Below are positions 1 to 8,437 of a DNA stretch of 51,887 bases, piece by piece (within the stretch, counting starts at the first letter, position 1; every line of letters begins with the position of its first letter). The notes beneath the pieces are model-generated. The model saw only the letters and a list, made by a program, of their open reading frames with translations, was not told the origin of the DNA and did not search any database. This DNA comes from Bacteroidota bacterium. Its GTDB lineage: Bacteria > Bacteroidota > Bacteroidia > Bacteroidales > JAAAOM01. The stretch lies in assembly GCA_009908855.1 (NCBI GenBank), contig JAAAOM010000042.1, forward strand, positions 1 through 51,887, read 5' to 3'. The position numbers and the translations under genes are program-made.

Positions 1-1
1 A

Positions 2-415
2 TTTCTTGTATCAGGTCTGATTGGTGGAATACAAATGAACAAAAGCAGGATTTATAATAAACTTGCAAAAGTACGTCGCACGATTCGGGAAAATGGCATA
101 TCCTGTGAAGCCAAATTATTTCCCAGAACTGAAACACCTGTATATCAAAAAGTTATTGAATATATCCATGAAATTAAGGCCGATATGGTTCTGTTAATGA
201 CCCATAAAGAAGGCGTTAAGAATGATAATTACATTGGCGCCTTTTCCAGCCACATTATTAACCTTGCCGACGTTCCCATATTAAGTCTTACTCACTCAGC
301 TTCAGAACCCGACGGCACAGCATTGTTAAAAAAAGTAGTTGATCCGGTTGGTATCCTCTTTAATCAAGGATTTTGGAGCAAGGGCAGTCGTAAACAACCG
401 GTAAAAAAGCTGTAG
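2..415 (+). CDS. Universal stress protein, C-terminal part (5' end outside window)
   Basis: The reading frame is open to the left edge of the window, so only the C-terminal part of the protein is visible. The segment with ADMVLLMTHKEG, then GAFSSHIINLADVPILSL, matches the last strand-helix-strand of a UspA fold, where the G-x9-G-S/T nucleotide loop is followed by a hydrophobic PVLxL strand. After the fold comes a polar tail of about 40 residues ending in Lys-Lys-Leu. The ATG at 35 is internal to the fold and unlikely to be the true start. The gene lies 23 bases upstream of mrpA on the same strand, so it may be the first visible member of the antiporter transcription unit. Usp identity is likely. 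Whether the full protein has one or two Usp domains cannot be seen. Confidence 0.7.
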   Translation, partial: FLVSGLIGGIQMNKSRIYNKLAKVRRTIRENGISCEAKLFPRTETPVYQKVIEYIHEIKADMVLLMTHKEGVKNDNYIGAFSSHIINLADVPILSLTHSASEPDGTALLKKVVDPVGILFNQGFWSKGSRKQPVKKL

Positions 416-438
416 TTAAGAACTTAAATCCCAACGTT

Positions 439-2742
439 ATGTTAACCATGCTGTCTATTGGCATATTGGCTATTTTCCCTTTATTATTTATTCTTTTTGA
501 TGAAGAACAATTGAAAAAGCATCGGTATGTGTTGTTACTGCCTCTATTAGTTAATATATTGGCAGGAACAATATGGTTTTTTCAACTACAAACCGGGCCA
601 ATAGAACATCATTTCCAATGGATAACAATATTAAATATTGAAACCATTTTTCGGGTAGATTGGTTTTCATGGTATTTTTTTATGCTCATCAATGTTATTG
701 GTTTGATGGTGTTTTTATATGCATCAGCATACATGAAATCTTATGATGGATACAAGCGGTTTTTTACTTTCCTGTATATCTTCACCGCAGCCATGAACGG
801 CATTGTGCTGGCCGGAGATTTAATAACACTTTTTGTTTTTTGGGAACTAACCAGTATTTGCTCTTTTTTATTAATCGGTTTTAATCATCGCGAAGCAAAT
901 AGCCGTAATGCCTCACTTACTGCCTTGTTAATTACTGCCGCAGGGGGATTGGCCTTATTAACCGCGGTTATATGGCTTGGTAACCTGGCAGGTAGTTATG
1001 ACATTCAAAAGGTTTTAAATCTGAGCAACGCTTTGCATCGTGATTCATTAATCATCATTTTTATTCTGATTATTATTGGAGCCTTTACCAAATCAGCTCA
1101 GTTTCCTTTTCATTTTTGGCTTCCGGGTGCTATGCAGGCTCCCACACCTGTAAGTGCTTTCCTCCATTCGGCAACAATGGTTAAAGCCGGAATTTATTTA
1201 CTTTTCCGTTTTACTCCTATGATGGGTGAAATGGTTCATTGGTATTATGTATTAAGCCTCACCGGGGTTATAACCATGCTTCTGGGAAGTTTTTCTGCTC
1301 TTTTCCAATCTGACCTGAAAAAGATTTTGGCCTATACCACCATTAGTGCATTGGGAACCATTGTTATGCTCATTGGTATAGATACTAAGATGTCGATTAA
1401 AGCAGCACTGGTATTTTTATTGGTTCATGCACTTTACAAGGCTTCACTTTTTATGCTTACCGGAGTTATTGATAAAATAAAAGGTACACGCGAATTAAAA
1501 GAAATTGGGAATTTATGGAAGTCGAATCCGGTAATTTGCATTGTTGCCATATTATCCCTTTTATCGATGGCCGGTTTACCACCCATGTTAGGATTTATAG
1601 GTAAAGAAGTAATGTACGACGCCAAATTTCAGGCTCCGGGTATTGCTCGTTTAATGCTGTTATTAAGTGTTATATCCAATGCGTTTATGGTGTTTATATC
1701 TATAAAATTAATGGTGCTGTTATTTTTACCGAATGGAAATCAACCATCATCACATAGTTCAAAATCGAAACCTGCTATGATGGCCGGACCTGTTGCGTTC
1801 ACAATTATAGCTTTTGTTTTCGGGCTTGCCCCCTACTCGTTAAGTGATTTTTTCGGTAATATTCTTTCACAAATTACCTTTACACCGGTTCAAATACAGC
1901 TGAAAATGTGGCATGGTTTCAATGTTGTGTTCGTTCTGAGTCTGGCTACTATATTGCTGGGGCTTTTACTTTGGATATTTGAAAACAGAATTACAGGCCT
2001 GTTTTTAAAGATATACCGTAATCTTTTTACAATAAACCTAACACATTCGTTTCAACATATCATTCAGTATTTTTTAAAATTCACAAAAATTCAGACAAAT
2101 CGAATTCAACACGGTGTTCACAGGTATTACCTGATGATAATATTTCTGTTCAGTATTGCTTATATATGGTGGAAATTATTAATGACCGGTTTGTATGTAC
2201 CTACTTTTAATACAGAAAATGTATCATTACTTACGGTTGTAGTAACCAGCATAATGTTACTCACCGTTGGGCTTATTGTAACCACTCGCTCCCGAGTAGT
2301 TGCAGTGGTTGCCCTGGCATTAATCGGTTATGGCATTGCCTTGTTATTTATGACTTATGGGGCAATTGATTTGGCCATTACCCAAATAATTGCTGATACA
2401 TTAACCATGATCATCTTTGTTATTGTCCTGCAAAAATTACCACGATTTGCCAGGTTATCTTCAAAAAGATCCAGAATGAGGGATGCACTCATTGCATTAT
2501 CAGTCGGATTAAGCATTACACTGCTGATATTGAAAGCAGATATGGTGAATATCCACCAACCCGTTTCGGATTATTTTGTGGAAAACAGTCTTACAAAAGG
2601 CAAAGGACAAAACATTGTGAATGTGATCCTGGTTGATTTCAGATCGCTGGATACATTGGGCGAAATTACCGTACTGGCTGTTGCCGCAATTGGTATTGCC
2701 ACCATGTTAAGTTTTACCTTAAATAAAAAAAGCCATGGATAA
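439..2742 (+). CDS. mrpA: Mrp-type Na+/H+ antiporter subunit A (MrpA/MnhA)
   Basis: This is the largest subunit of the multi-subunit Mrp cation/proton antiporter in the inner membrane. The first 500 or so residues are a NuoL-like proton-channel domain with many membrane helices. The conserved helix with FWELTSICSFLLIGF carries the glutamate typical of antiporter-like subunits, and GAMQAPTPVSAFLHSATMV is the usual channel signature. The last 200 or so residues match the DUF4040/MbhE-like tail of full-length MrpA. At 767 residues it is close to the family length. Its stop overlaps the start of mrpB by eight bases, a sign of translational coupling. Homologous domains occur in complex I and membrane hydrogenases, but the complete A-G order that follows settles the assignment. 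Confidence 0.95.
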   Translation: MLTMLSIGILAIFPLLFILFDEEQLKKHRYVLLLPLLVNILAGTIWFFQLQTGPIEHHFQWITILNIETIFRVDWFSWYFFMLINVIGLMVFLYASAYMKSYDGYKRFFTFLYIFTAAMNGIVLAGDLITLFVFWELTSICSFLLIGFNHREANSRNASLTALLITAAGGLALLTAVIWLGNLAGSYDIQKVLNLSNALHRDSLIIIFILIIIGAFTKSAQFPFHFWLPGAMQAPTPVSAFLHSATMVKAGIYLLFRFTPMMGEMVHWYYVLSLTGVITMLLGSFSALFQSDLKKILAYTTISALGTIVMLIGIDTKMSIKAALVFLLVHALYKASLFMLTGVIDKIKGTRELKEIGNLWKSNPVICIVAILSLLSMAGLPPMLGFIGKEVMYDAKFQAPGIARLMLLLSVISNAFMVFISIKLMVLLFLPNGNQPSSHSSKSKPAMMAGPVAFTIIAFVFGLAPYSLSDFFGNILSQITFTPVQIQLKMWHGFNVVFVLSLATILLGLLLWIFENRITGLFLKIYRNLFTINLTHSFQHIIQYFLKFTKIQTNRIQHGVHRYYLMIIFLFSIAYIWWKLLMTGLYVPTFNTENVSLLTVVVTSIMLLTVGLIVTTRSRVVAVVALALIGYGIALLFMTYGAIDLAITQIIADTLTMIIFVIVLQKLPRFARLSSKRSRMRDALIALSVGLSITLLILKADMVNIHQPVSDYFVENSLTKGKGQNIVNVILVDFRSLDTLGEITVLAVAAIGIATMLSFTLNKKSHG

Positions 2743-3160
2743 AACCGTTTTGCAACTGGCATATAAACCATTGAGAGTTATCTTGATAATAGTATCCATG
2801 TATTATTTCCTGAGAGGACATAATAGTCCGGGTGGGGGATTTATTGGTGCACTCATTCTGTCTGCGGGTTTCATTTTTCAGGCCATGGCAGTCAATACCA
2901 ATAGTGCACGAAGAAGCATGCTTATTGAGCCGGAGTGGTATATACATATCGGACTGTTAATGAGTATTGTGAGTAGCATACCAGGATGGATATATGTGAA
3001 CACACCCATGACCGGTGTTTGGACAACCATCAACCTGCCATTAGCCGGAGATATTAAGTTGGGTACTCCTTTGTTGTTTGATTTAGGTGTATATGTTTGC
3101 GTGTTCGGTGTTGTAACATCAATGTCATTTCAGTTTTTAAAACATATAAAATGGAATTAA
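2735..3160 (+). CDS. mrpB: Mrp antiporter subunit B
   Basis: A small membrane protein of 141 residues with about four hydrophobic helices. The motif RGHNSPGGGFIGALI near residue 28 is the hallmark of the MrpB/MnhB family, which is related to subunits of membrane-bound hydrogenases. It forms part of the Mrp membrane complex with MrpA and MrpC. The ATG overlaps the end of mrpA and the stop overlaps the start of mrpC, so these genes are probably translated in a coupled way. Confidence 0.95.
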   Translation: MDKTVLQLAYKPLRVILIIVSMYYFLRGHNSPGGGFIGALILSAGFIFQAMAVNTNSARRSMLIEPEWYIHIGLLMSIVSSIPGWIYVNTPMTGVWTTINLPLAGDIKLGTPLLFDLGVYVCVFGVVTSMSFQFLKHIKWN

Positions 3161-3495
3161 TACTCGCTATACTAATTGGTGTACTGTTTGCAGCAGGTAC
3201 TTATTTATTATTAAGACGGAGCATAGTAAAACTGGTTATGGGCATCGTCCTTATCAGTTATGCCACTAACCTGATACTCTTTAATGCCTCCGGACTGGTG
3301 CAGAATGGTTTGGCATTTCTTAATAAAGACGGATCATACGATAAAATGACAGACCCATTGCCACAGGCTTTAATTCTTACGGCCATTGTTATTGGTTTTG
3401 GACTAACAGCCTTTTTACTGGCCCTGAAATATAAATTCTTTAAAATTACAGGAACAGATGATTTAGACCAACTTAAAGAAACCGATGCCTCATGA
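3151..3495 (+). CDS. mrpC: Mrp antiporter subunit C (NuoK-like)
   Basis: A NuoK-like three-helix membrane protein of 114 residues beginning MELILAILIGVLFAAGTYLL. RSIVKLVMGIVLISYATNL and DPLPQALILTAIVIGFG are the conserved helix motifs of MrpC. An upstream in-frame ATG exists at 3097, but it lies inside mrpB and would add 18 non-hydrophobic residues. The ATG at 3151 gives the family length and the usual N-terminus. The stop overlaps the mrpD start in an ATGA arrangement. Confidence 0.93.
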   Translation: MELILAILIGVLFAAGTYLLLRRSIVKLVMGIVLISYATNLILFNASGLVQNGLAFLNKDGSYDKMTDPLPQALILTAIVIGFGLTAFLLALKYKFFKITGTDDLDQLKETDAS

Positions 3496-4979
3496 TGATT
3501 TTGAGCAACATATTATTACCATTGTTATTTGCTATTGTAACCGCGATGCTGCGAAAACAAATTACAGCACTAAAATGGAGTGCACTGATATTTGCTGTTG
3601 CCTTGGTGGTGCTGAATGGGATTATTATAGATAAAGTATCTCAATTTGATTACCTGGTTGTACAAGTAGGCAATTGGGAATTTCCGCATGGCATTACCCT
3701 GGCTGTTGACAGACTAAGCGCTGTTATGTTGTTTATATCATCAACCATTGTACTATTTGTAATAATTTACTCATGGCATACAATGACTACGGAATACTTT
3801 AAAAACTACTATCTCACCTTTGTTTTTGCTCTTTTGATGGGTGTGAACGGCGCTTTCACTACATCCGACCTATTCAATTTGTATGTTTGGTATGAGGTTA
3901 TGATAATGTCTTCATTTGTATTAATCACTTTGGGCAATACCAAAGAACAATTGACCGGAGCTGTGAAGTATGTAACCATGAACATACTATCCTCGCTTTT
4001 CTTTTTGGCCGGTATTGGTTTATTATATGCAAAAACCGGCACACTCAATATGGCTGATCTGGCTCAGAAACTAACACTCAGCCAGGATGCCGCACTAATC
4101 AACAGTACTGCTATTCTATTTTTTATAGGTTTCGGGATCAAATCAGCTATTTTTCCGTTATTTTTCTGGTTGCCTGCATCTTATCACACACCGCCACTAC
4201 CGATAACGGCTTTGTTTTCAGGGTTATTAACCAAAGTTGGAGTATATTCATTGCTTCGGTTTTTATCCATTATTTATATCCATGACAAGTTGTTTTGGCA
4301 GGTCTTTTTACTTACCATAGCAGGATTAACGATGGTTATCGGGGTATTAACCGCAGCCTCACAATATGAAATCAGACGCATACTATCTTTTCATATCGTG
4401 AGTCAAATTGGTTATATGATTCTGGGCCTGGCCTTATTTACACCTTTGGGAATTGCTGCTGCCATTTATTATATGTTACATAATATAGTGGCCAAAACAA
4501 ATGCATTTTTAGTGGCCGGGCTGATTGAGCACCAAACAGGAACATTTCATTTAAAAAAACTGGGTAATTTATTCAAAACCCGCCCGTGGCTGGCACTTTT
4601 TTTTGCGATACCGGCACTTGGACTGGCCGGATTTCCGCCTTTCTCCGGATTTATCGGAAAACTATCTGTTATACAAGCCAGTATAGAATCTCAACAATAC
4701 ATTATTATGACTGTTGCTGTTATTGTTAGCTTTTTTACTTTGTTTTCGATGATTAAAATCTGGATGGAAGGTTTCTGGAAAGAAAACCAGGAGACTGATG
4801 AATCCATTTTAGGTAAACCGAAATTACATTTTTCATCGGTATTGCCGGTTGCTTTTATGGGAATTATTACCATTGCTATGGGATTGATGGCACAACCGTT
4901 GTTTGAATTTTTGTTAAAAGCTTCCAATCAACTACTTGATATGGATGGATATTACAATGCATTGAAGTCACCGCTATAA
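3492..4979 (+). CDS. mrpD: Mrp antiporter subunit D (NuoN/NuoM-like)
   Basis: A second antiporter-like channel subunit of 495 residues, related to complex I NuoM/NuoN. It has about fourteen membrane helices, the conserved LYVWYEVMIMSSFVLITLG helix containing the functional glutamate, and the lysine-bearing FGIKSAIFPLFFWLPASYHT segment. In the Mrp complex it works with MrpA to exchange cytoplasmic Na+ for protons. The start codon overlaps the mrpC stop by four bases. Nothing in the sequence suggests loss of function. Confidence 0.95.
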   Translation: MMILSNILLPLLFAIVTAMLRKQITALKWSALIFAVALVVLNGIIIDKVSQFDYLVVQVGNWEFPHGITLAVDRLSAVMLFISSTIVLFVIIYSWHTMTTEYFKNYYLTFVFALLMGVNGAFTTSDLFNLYVWYEVMIMSSFVLITLGNTKEQLTGAVKYVTMNILSSLFFLAGIGLLYAKTGTLNMADLAQKLTLSQDAALINSTAILFFIGFGIKSAIFPLFFWLPASYHTPPLPITALFSGLLTKVGVYSLLRFLSIIYIHDKLFWQVFLLTIAGLTMVIGVLTAASQYEIRRILSFHIVSQIGYMILGLALFTPLGIAAAIYYMLHNIVAKTNAFLVAGLIEHQTGTFHLKKLGNLFKTRPWLALFFAIPALGLAGFPPFSGFIGKLSVIQASIESQQYIIMTVAVIVSFFTLFSMIKIWMEGFWKENQETDESILGKPKLHFSSVLPVAFMGIITIAMGLMAQPLFEFLLKASNQLLDMDGYYNALKSPL

Positions 4980-4990
4980 AGTTTGTTAGT

Positions 4991-5314
4991 ATGATTAAAA
5001 AAATGGTAAATATTATAAAACTTTTGTTGCTATATGTAAGATATGTACTTTTTAGCAACCTTAAAGTAGCTTATCATTTGCTTTTCAGAATGGCTCGATT
5101 TCAACCCGGATTGCTGGAATATGAAGTTAGTGATTTAAATAGATATCAGGCATTTACACTTTTTAATATTATTTCAATGACACCTGGAACACTTAGCGTA
5201 GATTGGCTTAAAAACGAAAATAAGATTCTGGTTCATACCTTATACGGACGTGAAACCTATAGCATAATAAAGGACATCTCGTTATTAGAAAGAATCATTA
5301 AAAAATCATTCTGA
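4991..5314 (+). CDS. mrpE: Mrp antiporter subunit E (short form)
   Basis: A protein of 107 residues with an N-terminal hydrophobic stretch followed by a soluble part. FNIISMTPGTLSVDW and ILVHTLYG match the conserved core of MrpE (NISMTPGTLSVD, then VHxL). It is shorter than the roughly 160-residue Bacillus form because one or two N-terminal membrane helices are missing, a shortening seen in other Mrp operons. It is required for complex assembly in characterised systems. It lies 11 bases after mrpD and 2 bases before mrpF. Confidence 0.9.
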   Translation: MIKKMVNIIKLLLLYVRYVLFSNLKVAYHLLFRMARFQPGLLEYEVSDLNRYQAFTLFNIISMTPGTLSVDWLKNENKILVHTLYGRETYSIIKDISLLERIIKKSF

Positions 5315-5316
5315 AA

Positions 5317-5568
5317 ATGACGGTATTAATTGTAAAAATATTATTATTGATAGCATTCCTGTTTGGTGTTTACAGGTTGTATGCAGGACCTGAACTGGCG
5401 GATCGGATAATTGCACTTGATGCACTTTCAAGTATTGTTGCAGCGTTTATTCTGTTGCAGCTTTTTATTACCGGAAATTCAATTTATATAGATATAGTTT
5501 TGGTTATAAGCCTGGTTGTTTTTCTGGGTACCATTGCTATTACGATTCATTTACGTCAAAAAAAATAA
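5317..5568 (+). CDS. mrpF: Mrp antiporter subunit F
   Basis: An 83-residue membrane protein with three predicted helices. The conserved MrpF motif around GPELADRIIALDALSS (residues 24-39) is clear. It follows mrpE by two bases and precedes mrpG by four, in the standard E-F-G order. Confidence 0.93.
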   Translation: MTVLIVKILLLIAFLFGVYRLYAGPELADRIIALDALSSIVAAFILLQLFITGNSIYIDIVLVISLVVFLGTIAITIHLRQKK

Positions 5569-5572
5569 GATT

Positions 5573-5845
5573 ATGGCCGCTGATATTTTAATAATTACAG
5601 GAAGTATTTTTATCGTGATCAGTACTATTGGGTTAATCAGGTTGCCTGATCCTTTAAGTCGCATTCATTCTATTTCTAAAATAACTTCATTTGGATTGGG
5701 GCTCATGATCATTGCAACGATATTAGAACATTACGAATTTGGGCTATTGATAAAATCAATATTGGTTCTGTTTTTTCTAATACTTACCACTCCCTTATCT
5801 GCCCATGTAATTGCCAGAAACATAACCAGGCATAAACAAAAATAA
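5573..5845 (+). CDS. mrpG: Mrp antiporter subunit G
   Basis: A three-helix membrane protein of 90 residues. GLIRLPDPLSRIHSISK near residue 20 is the MrpG signature (xRxPDxxxRxHxxTK). A longer frame starts at 5516 inside mrpF, but the ATG at 5573 gives the usual N-terminus MAADILIITG. This gene closes the seven-gene operon. No obvious terminator follows before the next gene. Confidence 0.93.
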   Translation: MAADILIITGSIFIVISTIGLIRLPDPLSRIHSISKITSFGLGLMIIATILEHYEFGLLIKSILVLFFLILTTPLSAHVIARNITRHKQK

Positions 5846-6031
5846 TGATCTAATTATTTTGGGCGGGATTAGAAATTTTTTTGTGCTTGAATTCAGTTTT
5901 TATGAATTTATTATTAATAATGGTGTCAACACAGATTTAACTCTTTCTAAAACGAATATTTACCCCAAATTCAACAAATTGATTAATTTTATGTTTAATA
6001 AATAGTTGCTATTCTTAAACACACTGAAGTC

Positions 6032-7168
6032 ATGAAACTCTTACAAAATATTTTAGTTCCGGTTGACTTTAGTGAGTCGTCACTTAAGGCTGTAGAAACC
6101 GCTATATTCTTGGCAAAAGCATTTCAATCACAAGTTATTTTATTGCACGTGATTGAAAATGATATTCATATCAATAGTAAGACCATACAAACACTCGAAC
6201 ATTTTACAAAAAATAATCTCGAAGAACTTGAAAATAACATAAAATTTCAGGGTATTACACATGTGAGAACCATCATTGAAAAAGGCGTAGCCTTTGAGGT
6301 GATTATTAGTTTTGCCCAACGCGAAAATATTAATGTTATTGTTGCCGGTGCAGGCTCAGATAGTAAAGAAAATGCCTATAAACTTGGTACTACAGCTGAA
6401 AAGCTGATGCGGAAAAATCAGATACCACTCTGGATTGTTAAGGACGATGATGTTAAACCCATACAAAAAATTTTATGTCCTTTAGATTTTTCTGATGCTT
6501 CAAAAAGGGCATTGTCCAATGCTATAACACTATCGCAAAGACTTAACGCCGAGCTTACGATACTTAACGTTTACAAACCAGTGCATTATTTCTCATCACG
6601 ATTGCAGGTAGATAATAATGAGGAAAACAATAGTTTGCGCGCTGAACAGGAAAAGGAATTGTATGATTTTTTAAAGTCATATCAATTGCAAACCATTAAG
6701 CATGATGTAGAATTAGTTGATGGTGAACCATTCCTGGAAATTCTTAAGAAAATAAAGCAAGATAATTTTGATTTATTACTAATGGGTACTACTGGAAAAA
6801 CAGGATTAAGCAGGTTACTGATGGGCAGTGTAACGGAAAAAGTAACCCGTGAATTACCCTGTAATTTTGTAACTACTAAATCAATTGATATTACTGATGA
6901 TTATATTGCAAGTAATATTAAAGGAATGGAATCCATTATAAACACCGCCAAGGAATTGCTTAACCAGGGTGAATATGATCAGGCCATTGAGAAATTTTCA
7001 ATGGCACTCAAACAATACCCTGATAATATACCTGTGTTGCTGGGTCTGATCAAAGCGCATAAGATCCGGGGAAACAACCAAAAAGCCAAGTATTTTAGAT
7101 CATACGCCCGGGATATAATCCAACGGATATGGGGTGAAGAGTATCTTTCCAAAATTGATTTGGATTAA
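6032..7168 (+). CDS. Tandem universal stress protein with C-terminal TPR-like tail
   Basis: A cytosolic protein of 378 residues. Residues 1-140 and 141-290 are two UspA domains. The second has the intact nucleotide loop GTTGKTGLSRLLMGS (G-x2-G-x9-G-S), which in the family indicates ATP binding. The first has a looser version, GAGSDSKENAYKLGTT. Residues 308-375 contain a TPR-like helical pair (KELLNQGEYDQAIEKFSMAL, then DNIPVLLGLIKAHKIRGN). It begins 186 bases after mrpG, so it may have its own promoter. Together with the Usp at the left edge it brackets the antiporter, which suggests a stress-responsive ion-homeostasis neighbourhood. The partner of the TPR tail is unknown. Confidence 0.85.
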   Translation: MKLLQNILVPVDFSESSLKAVETAIFLAKAFQSQVILLHVIENDIHINSKTIQTLEHFTKNNLEELENNIKFQGITHVRTIIEKGVAFEVIISFAQRENINVIVAGAGSDSKENAYKLGTTAEKLMRKNQIPLWIVKDDDVKPIQKILCPLDFSDASKRALSNAITLSQRLNAELTILNVYKPVHYFSSRLQVDNNEENNSLRAEQEKELYDFLKSYQLQTIKHDVELVDGEPFLEILKKIKQDNFDLLLMGTTGKTGLSRLLMGSVTEKVTRELPCNFVTTKSIDITDDYIASNIKGMESIINTAKELLNQGEYDQAIEKFSMALKQYPDNIPVLLGLIKAHKIRGNNQKAKYFRSYARDIIQRIWGEEYLSKIDLD

Positions 7169-7396
7169 TCATCATATTTCAATGTAAGACAAGTTACGTT
7201 TACTTTTTCGTTTAAACCCTTACACTCCAACCCCCAAGAGGCGAACTTCTATAATCTCTATTAAGATCAAAGCGTGAGCGCTGGGCACCACCATCATTTT
7301 AAACAGATATGACTGTACAGTAGTTTATTTAGATTATTTGTCTGAACCAAAATATTGAACGTTAATGACAACAATAACAATTGCCACAAAATAACA

Positions 7397-7714
7397 TCAA
7401 ACCATTTGTGTATTAGCCTGTATAAGATTAAACATCTCCTGACTTATCTGTGTTATAGGCAGTGAAAATATAATGGGATGATCTATCCCTTTTACATTAT
7501 TTACAGCCTCTTCCACCTTTTTGTAGAGCAATGCTTTAGTTTTAACCAATAACAGGGTTTCAGCATATTCAATCATTTCATTATGCTCATCGGGTCGATA
7601 AGAACACACATCTTTCAGTATATTGATACTGTACGCCAGTTTATTTTGAATAAGAGTTTTTGCAATTGATTTTGCCGATTCATTATTTTTAGTAACTACA
7701 TAAATAAGCACCAT
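7397..7714 (-). CDS. cutA: CutA-like (divalent-cation-tolerance/PII-like fold) protein
   Basis: A protein of 105 residues that follows the CutA pattern. It has an N-terminal strand VLIYVVT, then AKSIAKTLIQNKLAYSINIL (CutA: A-x-LVxxxLAACVNI), then YAETLLLVKTKALLYKKVEE (CutA: EVLLLIKT), and IDHPIIFSLPI (CutA: YEVPEIIALPI). The aromatic residues typical of CutA are partly replaced, so it is a divergent member. CutA proteins are trimers with a ferredoxin-like fold resembling PII regulators. It starts four bases after the carbonic anhydrase gene and is the last gene of the ppc operon, which suggests a regulatory or accessory role in inorganic-carbon metabolism. That role is inferred from context only. 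Confidence 0.75.
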   Translation of the reverse strand: MVLIYVVTKNNESAKSIAKTLIQNKLAYSINILKDVCSYRPDEHNEMIEYAETLLLVKTKALLYKKVEEAVNNVKGIDHPIIFSLPITQISQEMFNLIQANTQMV

Positions 7715-7718
7715 ATTC

Positions 7719-8417
7719 TTAATTATTTAAGACCTCATTGGTCAATGTTTCAAAATAATCTTCGTAATCAGGACTTGTATTGATAACAATACCACCCACC
7801 AAAAATATTTTCTTGCCGTTAAAAAGCTGAATATTGGACTGAAGTAGTTCCTTCATTTTCGTATCAATGATTTTGAACATGCGAAGGGTAATTTCCATTT
7901 TTTCATTTTCACTCTGTGCAATTTCATTTTTGTGGGCTGAAAGCAGTTTTAACAATTCCTGAAATTGCTGATCATCTTTATTAACTTCCGGTAGTTCCTT
8001 TTCCAGTAACTGCAGCGCCATCATAAGTGCACCGCAACTAGTGGTTGGCTGTTTCTGATAAGGACGAAGCAAAACACCGGCTTCCCCGTCTTCTGCAATT
8101 CCAATATGTGGCCCGTAAAGGATCAGTGCAGCACCCTGATCAGGTATGTGTGATGCAAATGCTTTTATTCCGGTTATACCCGTAAACGGATAACCAGCTA
8201 ACCCTCCCATAAAAAAGGGATTCCCTATGGTCTGTATTAATCGGTATAATATCGGATTGATCTCATCCGAACACAATGAGGTAGCCAATAACAATTTATT
8301 GATATCTACATTGTATTGCTGGGTTATCTGGTCAATTAACTTCAGGGTGAAGTCAGACCCACTCCTGGCATTGTCAAAATGCTGCTGAATACTTTTTTCC
8401 AATACTTTTTCGTTCAT
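7719..8417 (-). CDS. LCIB-type beta-carbonic anhydrase
   Basis: A cytosolic protein of 232 residues resembling the limiting-CO2-inducible B/C family (LCIB_C_CA), whose characterised members are beta-type carbonic anhydrases interconverting CO2 and bicarbonate. The sequence shows the family landmarks: SLCSDEI with Cys49-x-Asp51, GGLAGYPFTGITGIKAFASH with His90, LYGPHIGI, and TSCGALM with Cys128. Cys49, His90 (or His104) and Cys128 are the expected zinc ligands, and Asp51 is part of the Asp-Arg pair. Residues 130-210 are helical and more variable. The gene lies 20 bases after ppc and 4 bases before cutA on the same strand, so it probably supplies bicarbonate to PEP carboxylase. Activity itself is inferred. 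Confidence 0.82.
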   Translation of the reverse strand: MNEKVLEKSIQQHFDNARSGSDFTLKLIDQITQQYNVDINKLLLATSLCSDEINPILYRLIQTIGNPFFMGGLAGYPFTGITGIKAFASHIPDQGAALILYGPHIGIAEDGEAGVLLRPYQKQPTTSCGALMMALQLLEKELPEVNKDDQQFQELLKLLSAHKNEIAQSENEKMEITLRMFKIIDTKMKELLQSNIQLFNGKKIFLVGGIVINTSPDYEDYFETLTNEVLNN

Positions 8418-8437
8418 CTTCTCACTTGTTTAATGGG

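Noticed and set aside
7309-7318. Palindrome ACTGTACAGT as a regulator site
   Set aside because: A single ten-base palindrome with no second copy or promoter next to it is too weak to call.
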